Shown in pieces: positions 1-10,738 of a stretch of DNA of 64,000 nucleotides. This DNA is from Schistocerca nitens (taxonomy: Eukaryota > Arthropoda > Insecta > Orthoptera > Acrididae): NCBI RefSeq assembly GCF_023898315.1, contig NC_064614.1:381981348-382045347 (forward strand), in the 5' to 3' direction. Within the stretch, counting starts at the first letter, position 1, and each line of letters starts with the position of its first letter. Made by a program: the position numbers and the translations under genes. The notes beneath the pieces were generated by a model that did no database searches, had not been told where the DNA came from, and saw only the letters and a program-made list of their open reading frames with translations.

Positions 1-758
1 ATGACATTGCTATCCTGAGTGAAAGTGAAGAAGAATTAAATGATCTGCTGAACGGAATGAACAGTCTAATGAGTACACAGTATGGTTTGAGAGTAAATCG
101 GAGAAAGACGAAGGTAATGAGAAGTAGTAGAAATGAGAACAGCGAGAATCTTAACGTCAGAATTGATGGTCACGAAGTCAATGAAGTTAAGGAATTCTGC
201 TACCTAGGCAGTAAAATAACCAATGACGGACGGAGCAAAGAGGACATTAAAAGCAGACTCGCTATGGCAAAAAAAGGCATTTCTGGCCAAGAGAAGTCTA
301 CTAATATCAAATACCGGCCTTAATTTGAGGAAGAAATTTCTGAGGATGTACGTCTGGAGTACAGCATTGTATGGTAGTCAAACATGGACTGTGGGACAAC
401 CGGAACAGAAGAGAATCGAAGCATTTGAGATGTGGTGCTATAGACGAATGTTGAAAATTAGGTGGACTGATAAGGTAAGGAATGAGGAGGTTCTACGCAG
501 AATCGGAGAGGAAAGGAATATGTGGAAAACACTGATAAGGAGAAGGATGATAGGACATCTGCTAAGACATGAGGGAATGACTTCCATGGTACTAGAGGGA
601 GCTGTATAGGGAAAAAACTGTAGAGGAAGACAGAGATTGGAATACGTCAAGCAAATAATTGAGGACGTAGGTTGCAAGTACTACTCTGAGATGAAGAGGT
701 TAGCACAGGAAAGGAATTCGTGGCGGGCCGTATCAAACCAGTCAGTAGACTGATATGA

Positions 759-791
<33 letters not shown>
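1..791 (+). mobile_element. RTE-like LINE, 3' end, truncated by window edge
   Basis: This is the C-terminal part of a non-LTR retrotransposon reverse transcriptase. The reading frame is open from base 3 and begins with residues DIAIL, the tail of the catalytic (F/A)DD motif, so the rest lies left of the window. The frame continues to about 265, then shifts by one and runs to 609 through the conserved C-terminal pattern (ALYGSQTW, FEMWCYRRMLKI, IGHLLRHEGM). A TAG at 607-609 is followed by more homologous codons up to about 753. A run of 32 A residues (760-791) marks the poly(A) tail. The copy is dead: at least one frameshift and one nonsense codon. A second 3' fragment of the same family lies at 54420-54703. 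Clade assignment is from remembered family resemblance; the poly(A)-tailed LINE identity is secure. Confidence 0.85.
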
Positions 792-793
<2 letters not shown>

Positions 794-1514
794 CACGAAC
801 CATTCTACGAAACATAATCGATATGGGCTTTCGGATCAGAAGGTCCACTCCTGTACCCTTGATGACTCCACGACACAAACCTTTACGTCTCGTCTGGGCC
901 TGTCACCACCGGCATTGGACTGTTGAAGACTGGAAACATGCTGCCTGGTCGGAAGAGTATCGGTTCAAATTGTAACGAGCAGATGGACGTGTACAGGTAT
1001 GGGGACAATCTCATGAATCCATGGACCCTGCATGTCAGCGGGGTACTATTCATGCTGATGGAGGCCCTGTAATAGTGTAGGGCGTGTGCAGTTGGAGTGA
1101 TACGGGACCCCTGATACGTCTAGATACGACTCTGACAGGTGGAGGAACGCAATTATCATGTCTGATCACTTGTATCCATTCATGTCCATTGTGAATTCCG
1201 ACGGACTTGAGCAATTCCTGCAGGACAATGCGACACCCCACATGTTCAGGATTGCTACAGAGTGACTCCAGGAACATTCTTCTGAGTTTAAACACTTCAC
1301 CTGGTCACCAAACTCCCCAAAGATGAACGTTATTGAGCATATCTGGGATGCCTTGCAACGTGCTGTTCAGAAGAGATCTCCACCCCCTCGTACTCTTACG
1401 GATTTATGGACAGCCTTGCAGGATTCGTGGTGTCAATTCCTTCACATAGTCGAGTCCATACCACGTCATGTTACGGCACTTCTGCGTGGTCTTGGGGCCC
1501 CTGCACGGTATTAG
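792..1514 (+). pseudogene. Tc1-like transposase remnant
   Basis: The C-terminal half of a Tc1/mariner transposase abuts the LINE poly(A) tail. The DDE signature region is visible as LQDNATPH near 1215-1245, and the C-terminal IEHIWDALQRAV block is open from 1323 to a TAG at 1512-1514. Upstream homology back to about 792 is broken by stop codons, for example TAA near 975 and TAG near 1075. The N-terminal DNA-binding half is absent, apparently lost where the LINE inserted or by deletion. I did not find convincing terminal inverted repeats. It is inactive. Confidence 0.75.
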
Positions 1515-2187
1515 GATGGTATACCAGTTTCTTTGGCTTCTCAGTGTATAACATAGCAGGCCTGGTAACGACACTAAACACGAAGAACACTGTAGCACTC
1601 TGTTGGTCGTTGTACTTGTCTCAGAGTCCTTTAACTCTAATCATGTACATACGTTTCAATGAAGTGCATGTGTACGAAGTGACACTCACTTTCGACTGTG
1701 TCCTATGAGTACTTCATCATTTTTTGACACGTTCTGTTTTTCTCAAGTTTGAAAAGGTTACATTAGTAGCCTGAATTCAATGGTGCCTTGTCGTTTGTAG
1801 GATGTTGCTCGCTAGCAGCGATTTGACACGTGGAACAAGAGATGAACTCAGCTTCTTTGTCTTATTATTATTTCAACAGGTGTTGAGGAATCAGCCTTAC
1901 CAGGTTGCTGTTCCTTGTTACTGTAATCATAACTTTCCAGAGCAAACTCCACAGGAAGTGTGGTTCCCTTCAGGCCTTTGATTGTTGGCGACAGGTTATT
2001 GTGATTTGAAGAGCTAGCTCCATATTTTTGTTCCACTTCCTCCTCCCCCCTCCCCAGCCCCGTGACTTAATGCTTAATGGCAACCTCAATGCTGTACGAT
2101 TCTTCTGGGATCACCAAAAGGCGTAAGAAAATACAATATTAAAGCTATAGAAAACTACAATACATTAACTGTGTTAACGGATCTCCA
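1515..2187. other. No recognisable gene
   Basis: Short ORFs here have no recognisable motif. A C-rich tract lies near 2040-2060. Nothing else stands out. Confidence 0.5.
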
Positions 2188-2189
2188 TA

Positions 2190-3106
2190 CGAGGTGCGAC
2201 AAAGTAATGAGACTGATTTTTTTGCAAGATGTTGCAACCCTGCAGGCTTGTGTAGGCACAATATCTTTGACCTTGGGCTATAAGCAGCTTCTAGTCCAAG
2301 CGGCACATCGATGCAACCGCTCAGTCGTGAGTTGTGCTGTAATAAGTTAACACGTGTTTGTGTCTCTCGTCAGGAAATGGAACCTCATAATATCGCGCAG
2401 TGGTATGCAATTTTTTTTTGCGTTAAACTGGGTGAAAACGCGACGACAACTTATGGTAAGCTTCAGAAGGCTTCTGGAGAGGAGGTTATGTCAAGAGCTC
2501 AAGTTTTACATAGGCATAAAACGTTTAATGAAGGCAGAACGAATGTTGAAGATGAAGACCGCAGTGGACGACCATGCATGCTTGTGTGCTTCTTTGATTC
2601 CAAGGGAATTGTTCATAAAGAGTGGGTTTGTCCTGGACAAACTTAACCAGTATTACTACAAAGAAATTTTAGAAAGACTTCGTAAAAGAGTTCTTCGTGT
2701 CCGTGCCAACATTGCTGATAATTGGATTCTGCATCACAATAATGCGCCATCCCATACTGCTCTGTGAGTACAGCAATTTTTAACCCCAACACAAATTTCA
2801 GTAGTACCACAGCCACCTTATTCACCAGATGTCGCTCCGGGCGACTTTTTTCTGTTTCCAAGAGTCGAACAGCGGTAAAGGGACACCATTTTCAAGCAGC
2901 ACAAGATGTCCCAAAAGCTGTGACGAGGGTCTTGTAGGATATTAATGAAGATGAGTTCCAGAAATGTTACCATCAATGGGAGATGTGCTGGAAAAAGTGT
3001 GTGCAATCAGAAGGGAACTACTTTGAAGGAAACTACACTAAACTTGACTAAAACGGTAAGCAATATTCTTTTCACATCAGTCTCATTACTTTATTGTCGC
3101 ACCTCG
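2190..3106 (+). mobile_element. Internally deleted mariner element with both ends
   Basis: The ends CGAGGTGCGACAAAGTAATG (2190 onward) and the reverse complement of the 3' end (to 3106) form an imperfect ~30-bp terminal inverted repeat. TA dinucleotides flank both sides (2188-2189 and 3107-3108), the expected mariner target duplication. At 917 bp the element is shorter than the usual ~1.3 kb because the middle of the transposase is missing. It is a complete insertion but non-autonomous. Confidence 0.85.
2377..2875 (+). pseudogene. Mariner transposase, internally deleted
   Basis: The N-terminal helix-turn-helix part starts at the ATG at 2377 (MEPHNIAQW) and runs through the linker DEDRSGRP. 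It then jumps directly to a C-terminal segment with NQYYYKEILERLRKRV and YSPDVAPGDFFLF, which carries the third catalytic Asp of the DD34D motif. About a third of the protein, including the first Asp, is missing. The junction is followed by a frameshift near 2640, and a TGA lies at 2765-2767. The second catalytic position reads HHNNAPSH, so the expected Asp is Asn. Non-functional on several counts. Confidence 0.85.
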
Positions 3107-3800
3107 TATATATATATCAAAAGTCTTGGTCATACGTGAAAGAGTTAACGTGAGAAACTTTTTGTAATCTTCGTCAGTTAAGGTTGAATTGCACAGTACT
3201 CTCTTACACAGATTCTAAAACTTACAATTTTGATGACATTCTGTTCTTCGAAGATGTTTAAATATTTGATCAGAATACATGAAATGTACCTTCTTAGTTT
3301 TCTGCAAGTCGTCACCCTCGGACAAAACAGTCTCATACCATATACACCTGGTTAGAACAAGCGCGGAAGAAACTGCGATGTTTCCGGCAACATCTCCTTG
3401 AAAAGTTTTACTTTCAAATGTTAAATAATCACAATCTTTACCGTGCAAATTACTGCACATTTTTCAGGATTCAGGGATGATAATTCACCCGCTACTCCGA
3501 CGAGGTATGTGTCAGATACGTCAAATACCTTAATTTTTGGTAGATAACCATTTGTACTTCTCTTTGTACTTCACCCACTTGCTTTATGTATGCAGCAGCA
3601 CATATTCCGTGGACAAGGTACTTATTACTTTTTTCCACTAGACCTTAAAATGGATAAGATACTAATTCGAATGCTCCCTTCTACATAAATCCTTTACCAT
3701 TTTATTAAACTGTTACAGTTTTTTAAATTTCTAGGCCATTGCCGAAATTTCGGGTAGATCAGTAAAAAGGAGTTTCTGATAGCTGTGGTTCAGAAGTAAT
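3107..3800. other. No recognisable gene
   Basis: A short TA repeat at 3107-3117 follows the mariner element. The remainder is unremarkable AT-rich DNA without a recognisable repeat or ORF. Confidence 0.5.
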
Positions 3801-4020
3801 CACGGGACGGAATACGAGAGATTTGTCGCTCTCGGCTGCGAGCCCCTGCCGGCTGGGAGCGGCGCGCTGCGCCACCCCACCGCAGGGCGCTGCTCCGCCG
3901 TGCCCTGGTCCGGCAGCCGCCGCTGCCGCCGCCGCTGCGTGCGCAGACCCGGCGATCGATTGCCGCCCTGCCACGCCTCCAGCCGGCTGACCCGGCGCTC
4001 CCAGATACGCAAAAAGACAC
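3800..4020. other. GC-rich CpG-dense island
   Basis: About 220 bp of strongly GC- and CpG-rich sequence in an AT-rich context, including a CCG/GCC run near 3915-3940. On the minus strand an ORF across it (3759-4037) would encode a poly-alanine stretch in a Pro/Gly/Ala-rich peptide. Such islands can mark a promoter or first exon, but I see no supported splice structure. The ORF may simply reflect GC composition. Confidence 0.4.
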
Positions 4021-5232
4021 AGGGCGATCCCATTCACATAAATGTGCTACACATTCCGGCCTCGCGGAAGATCACTTTGAGCTCCAGGGAAATGTATGAA
4101 CACTGGAGGCAATCTGACAGCTCGTTACACTTTTGCTCGGACAACTATCTACAAAGTTTTAGAAGTGGCAAGGATAAAATACAGAAAGCGAAACATTATC
4201 TACAAATTGTACAGAAATCACACTGTAGGTACACCATTCGAAGAACATAAAAGAGAAGAAATAGTTCAAGAGGTAGTGAGACAGGAATGCAGCCTATCTC
4301 CAATATTATTGAATCTATCCGTTGAGCAAGCACTAAAGGAAAACAAGGACCAATTTCGAAACGGAATTAATATACTGGGTGAAAAAATAAAATTGTTGAT
4401 GTTTGTTATCATCAAAGAGACAACAAAGGACCTGCAAGAGGAGTTGAACGAAATTGATGGTGTTTTGAATAGGGGTAATAAAATGAACCTCAGTAGTACA
4501 TCAATGGGCATTCAGAGACAAGTTGACGATGTAACATGATACCTTGCCCACCTCTTTAGGACAATTGCATATGGCAAATTCAATATTACATCTCCCCTTT
4601 CCCCCTTCACTTTTCCTCCTCCCCCTCCTCCTCATCTCCAGATCAATTGTGTAGCTTAAAAATGGTTGGAAGAAACTGAAGAGGGCGTGGGGCATGGTTC
4701 TGTTGGTTGGGTACGTGTATCCAGCACCTGTCACATGTGCCCTCAAAGGTTCTAACCCCTCCACTCTTCTAAGTCAATTCGGTAAAGGCACAAAGTTACC
4801 CCAATGGAATTGACTACACTGCCTCCCCCCCCCCCTCCACCTCGGCCTGTCTAGGGATGGTAAGCATCATCATCAGATGTCCAACATAATGAAGAGTTGC
4901 AAGAAATCAACCAACCCTCCCCCCTTTCCCCATCCGGTGACAGAGAAAAAGAAACACTACTTGATTTATCACCTCACCCACCACTCAGTTTGCATCACAG
5001 CAGGAAACCAGCAAAATATCAACGTACGAAGGGCGTTAATAAGTAATGCGAATCACTCTTTTCTCGCTCAATGTCGGTTGAAGAAAATGAGGAATTTGTT
5101 GTGGGACATCGTGCATTATTTCCGTTTCAGCCCCTATAGCTTAATGAAGTCCTTACATGCAGCGGCGCTATATGTAGCCTTCAAACTGACATCTGTAACG
5201 GACGTGCGTTCCCAGCAGAGAACTATCATTGC
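4021..5232. other. No recognisable gene
   Basis: Two ORFs of about 140 codons (4096-4539 and 4877-5305, plus strand) have no family signature. There are CT/C-rich tracts near 4600-4630 and 4820-4840. The first ORF has a weak reverse-transcriptase-like flavour (ECSLSPILLNLSVEQAL resembles the GxxQGxxLSPxLFNLxxE block of LINE RTs), so 4090-4540 may be an eroded LINE fragment. Confidence 0.35.
4180..4540 (+). pseudogene. Possible LINE reverse transcriptase fragment
   Basis: The translated frame at 4250-4540 contains RQECSLSPILLNLSVEQAL, followed by a short spacer and then KIKLLMFVIIKETTKDLQEELNEI. This resembles the RT region between the QGCxLSPxLFN motif and the (A/F)ADD motif plus following helix. 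The catalytic Asp pair is not preserved (the position reads MFVI). This is a pattern match by eye only. If correct, it is an old RTE-like fragment on the plus strand. Confidence 0.4.
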
Positions 5233-5529
5233 AAATGTTTTTTTTTTATTCCAATCTTTGATCACAATATCAACTCTTTTGACGATGACCGGTTTCAGTC
5301 AGTAATGATCATCCTCATTTTTTGCAAAAATGACTGTGTGGACGATGTGGCCTATTCTACAGATCTATGTGACGGTGTTGTGCTGAGTATGTTTGTATGT
5401 TTTGACGATGCCATCACTTTAGGACATGGTGTAAAAAAGATCTGCGAATGATCATTACTCACTGAAACCGGTCATCGTCAAAAAGAGAATTGATATTATG
5501 ATCAAAGACAGGAATAAAAGAAACATTTG
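5233..5529. repeat. Foldback repeat with ~84-bp arms
   Basis: The left arm (5233-5316) and right arm (5446-5529) are imperfect reverse complements around a ~130-bp loop. Both carry the palindromic core GACGATGACCGGTTTCAGT or its complement, followed by a conserved GATCAT block. The core resembles arthropod repeats whose CTGANGA...GAAACCGGT arrangement recalls minimal hammerhead ribozymes, but here the catalytic CTGANGA box is degenerate. No coding potential. Confidence 0.7.
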
Positions 5530-6030
5530 ACAGTATTTGATCACTGTTCATAAGAGCTACTATGTCGCAGCTAGTGAAACTATCATTGCGCCTTTTTTAA
5601 TTTTTTTTTTTTTTTTTTGCCTGGAAACCAGAGCAGCGCATTTGTTCATAGGTGCTTGTAGAATGTATACAGAGACGTGTCAGTGTACAAAATCAAGGGG
5701 AGTCGTTGGGTGAGGCGTCTATCATTATCGCAGCAAGGTCACGCTCACCCATCCGATCTCCCGCGAGACACACCACCTCTCCTCCAAAGAAAAGTTCAAA
5801 GCAGTACCCTCAGCATGTAAAGTCATAGTCTTCTGGGACTCTGAAGCGGTTATTGTGTTTGATGTCTTCCCTCATGGTGCAACGAGCAACTCTGATGTAT
5901 AATGTGCTACCATCAGGAGATTGAAGAAACGACGTCAGCGTGTTCATCGCCACCAAAATGCAAACGAAATTCTCCATAACGACAAAAAGCTCAAACAAGT
6001 TTGCCCACCCGACAGGAGCTCACAGAACTT
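5530..6030. other. No recognisable gene
   Basis: Contains a T-rich stretch near 5596-5618. Otherwise nothing recognisable. Confidence 0.5.
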
Positions 6031-6080
6031 CATTGGAATAGAATGAGATTTTGAATCTATAGCGGAGTGTGCGCTGATAT

Positions 6081-6455
6081 GAAACTTCCAGGCAGATTAA
6101 AACTGTGTGCTAGATCGAGACTCGAAATCGGTACCTTTGCCTTTCGCGGGCAAATGCTCTACAATCTGAGCTACCCAAGCACGACTCACGATTCTGGAAA
6201 CATCCTCCAGGCTGTGGCAAAGCCGTATCTCCGCAACATCCTTTCTTCCAGCAGTGCTAGTTCTGCAAGTTTCGCAGGAGAGCTTCTGTGACGTTTGAAA
6301 GGTAGGAGATGAGGTACTGTCGGAAGTAAAGCTGTGAGGTCGGGGCGTGAGTCTTTCTTGGGTAGCTCAGATAGTAGATACTTGCCCGCAAAAGGCAAAG
6401 GTCCAGAGTTCGAGTCTCGGTCAGGCGCTCAGTTTTAATCTACCAGGAAGTTTCA
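6081..6455. repeat. Foldback element with inverted tRNA-like arms
   Basis: The arms 6081-6195 and 6340-6455 are reverse complements, starting GAAACTTCC and ending GGAAGTTTC. Each arm contains a tRNA-like module with an A-box-like GGTAGCTCAG and a B-box-like GAGTTCGAGTC. In the right arm these are on the plus strand and in the left arm on the minus strand. The anticodon-stem analogue TTGCC...GGCAA is kept in both arms. The centre is ~145 bp of family-specific sequence, and the repeat probably begins further left near 6035. It resembles a very abundant grasshopper repeat that I recognise from memory. It could be two head-to-head SINEs or a true MITE. Confidence 0.75.
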
Positions 6456-6456
6456 T

Positions 6457-6812
6457 TGGATTATTCTTCCTCGTCCATCCTACAGTCCGGATGCCACACA
6501 ATCAGATTTACATCTGTTTGGCCCATTGAAGGACGCTTTCCGTGGGAAGCAGTACTTGGATGCTGGGGAGGCGATTGATGCAGCATGATGTTGACTCCGA
6601 CATCGACCAGCCGAGTAGCACCATGCGGGCACTGGGTATAGAGGTCCAAACAGTAAGGCTCTGTAAGGTCGCCGCATTGAACGGAGATTATGTTGCAAAT
6701 TAGGGTTTTTTAGCCAAAAGAGTGGGGAATAATATGGTGTATTAGAATCCAGAATAAAACAAATCTGCTGTTAGAAAAAAATGTTTTGCATTACTTATTG
6801 AACACCCCTCGT
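6457..6812 (+). pseudogene. Mariner-like transposase C-terminal remnant
   Basis: A frame starting at 6481 reads YSPDATQSDLHLFGPLKDAF and onward to a TGA near 6587. This matches the mariner block around the third catalytic Asp (YSPDLAPSDxHLF). Everything N-terminal is missing because the foldback element at 6081-6455 abuts it. Decayed downstream sequence ends near 6812 with CACCCCTCGTA, which could be the end of the element. Inactive. Confidence 0.65.
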
Positions 6813-7184
6813 AGTAAATACGATCCATCATCAGTACTGATGTTGCTTAAGAATTATGTACATATCTATACTCATTTATGTATAATACGTTAGTTCAAAT
6901 CAAGAAAAATAAATAAATTTAGATCCCTCCAAATTGAGTGATTAAGTTTCAAGAATAAAAGTACAGGTTCTTTTGCAAATCAGATAAAGCGGAACACATA
7001 TGACAAGAATACTTTCTCGTTATTTGAAATACACTGCGAGATCAAAAGTATCCAGACAGCCTCAAAAACATACGTTTTTCATTTTAGGTGCATTGTGCTG
7101 CCACCTACTGCCAGGTACGCCATATCAGCTACCTCAGTAGTCATGAGACATCCGCGGAAATCACGGACTTCCAGTGTAGTCAAA

Positions 7185-8353
7185 TGATTGGGTGTCACTT
7201 GTGTCATACGTCTGTACGGGAGTTTTCCACGCTCCTAAACATCCATAGGTCCACTGTTTCCGATGTGATAGTGAAGTGGAAACGGAAAATAGGCTAGCCT
7301 CGTCTGTTGACTGACAGAGGCCGCCGACTGTTGACGTGTGTCGTATTGTGTAATAGGCTGACATCTATCCATACCGTCACACAGAAATTCCAACCTGCTT
7401 CAGGATCCACTGTAAGTACTATGGCAGTTACGTGGGAGTTGAGAAAACTTGGATTTCATGTTCGAGCGGCTGCTCATAAGCCAAACATCACGCCGGTAAA
7501 TTCCAAACGACGCCTCACTTTGTGTAAGGAGCGTAAACATTGGACGATTCTACAGTGGAAAAACATTGTGTGATGAATCACGGTACAGAATGTGGCGATC
7601 CGATGGCAGGGTGACGGTATGGCGAATGTCCGATGAACGTGATATGCCAGCGTGTGAAGTGCGAATAGTAAAATTCGGAGGCGGTGGTGTTATGGTGTCG
7701 TCGTGTTTTTTTTAAAAAAATGGCTCAAATGGCTCTGTGGGACTTAACATCTGTGGTAATCAGTCCCCTAGAACTCAGAACTACTTAAACCTAACTAACC
7801 TAAGAACACCACACACATCCATGCCCGAGGTAGGAATCGAACCTGCGACCGTAGCAGTCGCGCGGTTCCGGACTGAGCGCCTAGAACCGCTAGACCACCG
7901 CGGCCGGCTTCGTGTTTTTCATGGAGGGGGCTTGCACCCCTTGTTGTTTTGCGTCCCACTATCACAGCACAGGCCTACATTGATGTTTTGAGCTCCTTCT
8001 TGCTTCCCACTGTTGAAGAGCAATTCAAGGATGGCAATTACATCTTTCAATACGATCGAGCACCTGTTCCTAATTCACGGCCTGTGGCGGTGTGGTAACT
8101 CGACAGTAACATCATTGTAGCGGACTGGCCTGCACAGAGTCCTGACCTGAATCCCATAGAACACCTTTGGGATGTTTTGGAACGCCGACTTCGTGCCAGG
8201 CCTCACCGACTGACATCGATACCTCTCCACAGTGCAGCACTCCGTGAAGAATGGGCTGGCATTCCCCAAGGAACCTTCCAGCACCTGACTGAACGTATGC
8301 CTGAGAGAGTGGAAGCTGTAATCGGGGTTAAGGGTGGGCCAACACAATATTGA
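7185..8353 (+). pseudogene. Tc1-like transposase, SINE-disrupted
   Basis: The N-terminal helix-turn-helix (TSVREFSTLLNIHRSTVSDV) lies near 7205-7270. The GRPRLLT-like linker follows, then SKRRLTLCKERKHWTILQWK at about 7500-7560. The region around the first catalytic Asp is shifted and holds a TGA at 7571-7573. A SINE at 7711-7909 splits the gene after GGGGVMVSS. Beyond it the frame resumes (IFQYDRAPV, with the second Asp, then SPDLNPIEHLWDVLERRLRARP with the Glu) and ends at TGA 8351-8353. A TAA sits at about 8096. Frameshifts, stops and the SINE make it non-functional. Confidence 0.85.
7711..7909 (-). mobile_element. tRNA-derived SINE, main family (copy 1)
   Basis: Full-length copy on the minus strand inside the Tc1 element. 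The GC-rich tRNA-like head (GCCGGCCGCGG..., B box GGTTCGATTCC) is at the right and the A-rich tail at the left. A 10-bp direct repeat TCGTGTTTTT flanks it (7701-7710 and 7910-7919), a clean target-site duplication of LINE-type integration. It therefore post-dates the Tc1 insertion. Confidence 0.9.
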
Positions 8354-8571
8354 ATTCCAGCATTACCGATGAAGGGCACCACGAACATTTTCAGCCAAGT
8401 GTCAGGATACTTTCTATCACATAGTGTATATAATACACTTTTTCCTTTGGTGACTCTTTTTGTACAGTACGAGTATGTTCATAGTGACTTTTTTCCTTTG
8501 TAAACGAATAAAATGTAACACTAATAAAATAGCCTGGGAAGCAGGAACAGGGAAAAAACTATGCAATATAT

Positions 8572-8591
8572 ATGGCACACACATACACACA

Positions 8592-8669
<78 letters not shown>
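8572..8669. repeat. (CA)n microsatellite
   Basis: About 95 bp of nearly uninterrupted CA dinucleotides with a few CT and AA interruptions. The Cys-Val and Thr-His ORFs across it are translation artefacts. Confidence 0.95.
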
Positions 8670-8670
<1 letters not shown>

Positions 8671-10600
8671 TCTTTGGTAGAATATTTTTTTAAACTCCTG
8701 ATATATGTCTTACTTGCTTATATTAATAATAAGGACTAGTAGCATTAGAATAAAATTAATACATATGCAGAAAAAGTATCTTTGTATAGCACATTTCCCT
8801 TGGCATTTCGTTACATGCAACAGAGAAACAACACAACTTGTTATTTTAGATACTAAAATTATATTTTTTTGTGCCCTACGGTGAGCCTTTCTTGGATATT
8901 GAGATGACGTCACTAAGAAAAATGCGGTGGCGCATCAGGCCAGTGAGTATGTTGGGTGATGTCATTGTTCCGTGAAGTGTCACCGATCAGTTGAGAACAA
9001 ATCTTACGCTGAAAACTACGTGATATTAAGAAAATACTAATCTCACGGGGGCTCTTCTACGATTTTCGAAGAACTAACGATAAAACACGAGAAGTGATCG
9101 GTCGTTTCATCATCGAACAGCTCGCTTCCAACTTTACACCGAGACCCGCTGAAATGCGCAGAAATACTATTAAAATTATATTCATGAATATGAGTATGAG
9201 CGAAGTAAGTGATTTTGCAGTAGTTATACACAACTAAGTGTAACGAATAGGTTAAAAATATTATTGCCAGCAGACAGGAGCTCCTCGAGCTCTCACAAAA
9301 AAGGGTATAGGAACGTTTACCAGACAGGTGGAGTCACTCATTTACTTGTTAAAAACAACATCGAGGAACAGTTTCACAAAATCCCCAAGAAGTTTGATAT
9401 CTTTGATAAAAAGATATCTCTTGTTTTCTGTATATTTTCTCATACAGTGTGGTTAAGGAGTAAACAACTTAATGTGAGAACTTTTAACATTGCAGCGCGT
9501 CAGTAATCGTGACTAATTGCAAATCGAGGCGGATTCTTTACAATCATTAAACAATTTAATGTTTTATCGCCTCCTTGAATGCTTGAAGTTGTAGCTTAAG
9601 CCTAAGCATTTAGTCGTATCATTGGCGTAATAATTTTGAATCCGGTATACCATGCCAGCTTTAGAAGAATTTCATAAATCATAGGTTAGACAGAGTTAGT
9701 CAGAAATTTACAATGAAAATAGTTGTTCGAAGTTGATTTTGACAGGCGCTATTATGCCGTCCATGTTCGTGATAGTATAGGCTTTGTATCAATTTAGCCC
9801 TGGATGAGAATTTAAAAATTATTTGTCCTTTATGGCTTATGTAGATATTGCAGCGAAAAAGAGCCAGAGAGACTCTCATCTCTCGTTATGACAATTGAGT
9901 GATAGAAGGAAAGTTACATAGTGAAATTCTATGAATGGGTTTATACTGTGTGTTATTTACACGTTTTACAGTTTAATGAAATTCGTTTCGCATTCCACAC
10001 TTGGGTCATTTAACCACATTTAACAAGACTGAAGGTAACGTTGTCTCTTGTTTATAACAAAAACTATTCGAGTTAAAAATTAATTTTTTTCTATGATTTT
10101 ATACATACCAAAGTTATACTGACAACGATTGGTCGGCGGCTGTAGATCTTTTATGTGACTGCGAGAAGGCGATACAGATGTGTGGCGTCGACAGGCAGCA
10201 GGAGGTCGTTGACCCTGATGACATTTGACGGAGCGGTCCGAACTTCGGTGTTGAAGTTGGAGGAAACAGCCGACGTTTGCACGCCAAGTTGTACTGGCAG
10301 CGCCTCTTTCTACGTCTTCGAAAGGCCCGCCACACAAGAGCATGAAACAGTTGAAGGCAGAATCAATGCTACATAAAAACTTTGACCTTTGCTATGCTGC
10401 CCCCGAATAAAATGTGATTAATACATTCATTTTATTTGAAAATTTAACTAGATTATGTACACAGTACTACGATATGCAGTCATTGGGGATTCGTATTTTC
10501 ATCCGTTTGTCACTAGGCTGCCCTGTTTGCTGATCATAAGCTGTTACATCATTCACTTTGTGTCTTCAAATGTTTGTCCGTCCGCATCGACTCACATCAT
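8670..10600. other. No recognisable gene
   Basis: Nearly 2 kb with scattered short ORFs (for example 9264-9506 and 10080-10343). None has a recognisable domain, splice pattern or repeat boundary. Confidence 0.5.
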
Positions 10601-10601
10601 C

Positions 10602-10738
10602 ACTTCCGCTGGAGGTTCGAGTCCTCCCTCGGGCGTAGGTGTGTGTGTTGTTCTTAGCGTAAGTTAGTTTGAGTAGTGTGTTAAGTCTAGGGACGGTGAC
10701 CTCAGCGGTTTGGTCCCTTAGGAATTCACACACACACC
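10602..10738 (+). mobile_element. tRNA-derived SINE, second family (5'-truncated)
   Basis: Starts within the tRNA-like head at CGCTGGAGGTTCGAGTCCTCC (B box), then continues through the family body (GTGTGTTGTTCTTAGCG..., GACCTCAGCGGTTTGGTCCC) to a CACACA tail. The body resembles the main SINE family, but the head and the 3' part differ. A fuller minus-strand copy lies at 37881-38070. The A box is missing here. Confidence 0.75.

Larger units (their letters stand above)
7032..8426 (+). mobile_element. Tc1-like element with both ends, interrupted by a SINE
   Basis: The ends CACTGCGAGATCAAAAGTAT (7032) and the reverse complement of CATAGTGTA at 8426 form an imperfect ~28-bp terminal inverted repeat. 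TA flanks both sides (7030-7031 and 8427-8428). The 1395-bp span includes a 199-bp SINE plus its TSD, so the original element was ~1.19 kb. Confidence 0.85.

Noticed and set aside
6352-6425. A possible tRNA gene (GGGTAGCTCAG...GAGTTCGAGTC)
   Set aside because: The module lies in both arms of a foldback repeat and lacks a paired acceptor stem; treated as tRNA-derived repeat.
8417-8693. Cys-Val-rich and Thr-His-rich ORFs on both strands
   Set aside because: They are translations of the (CA)n microsatellite.
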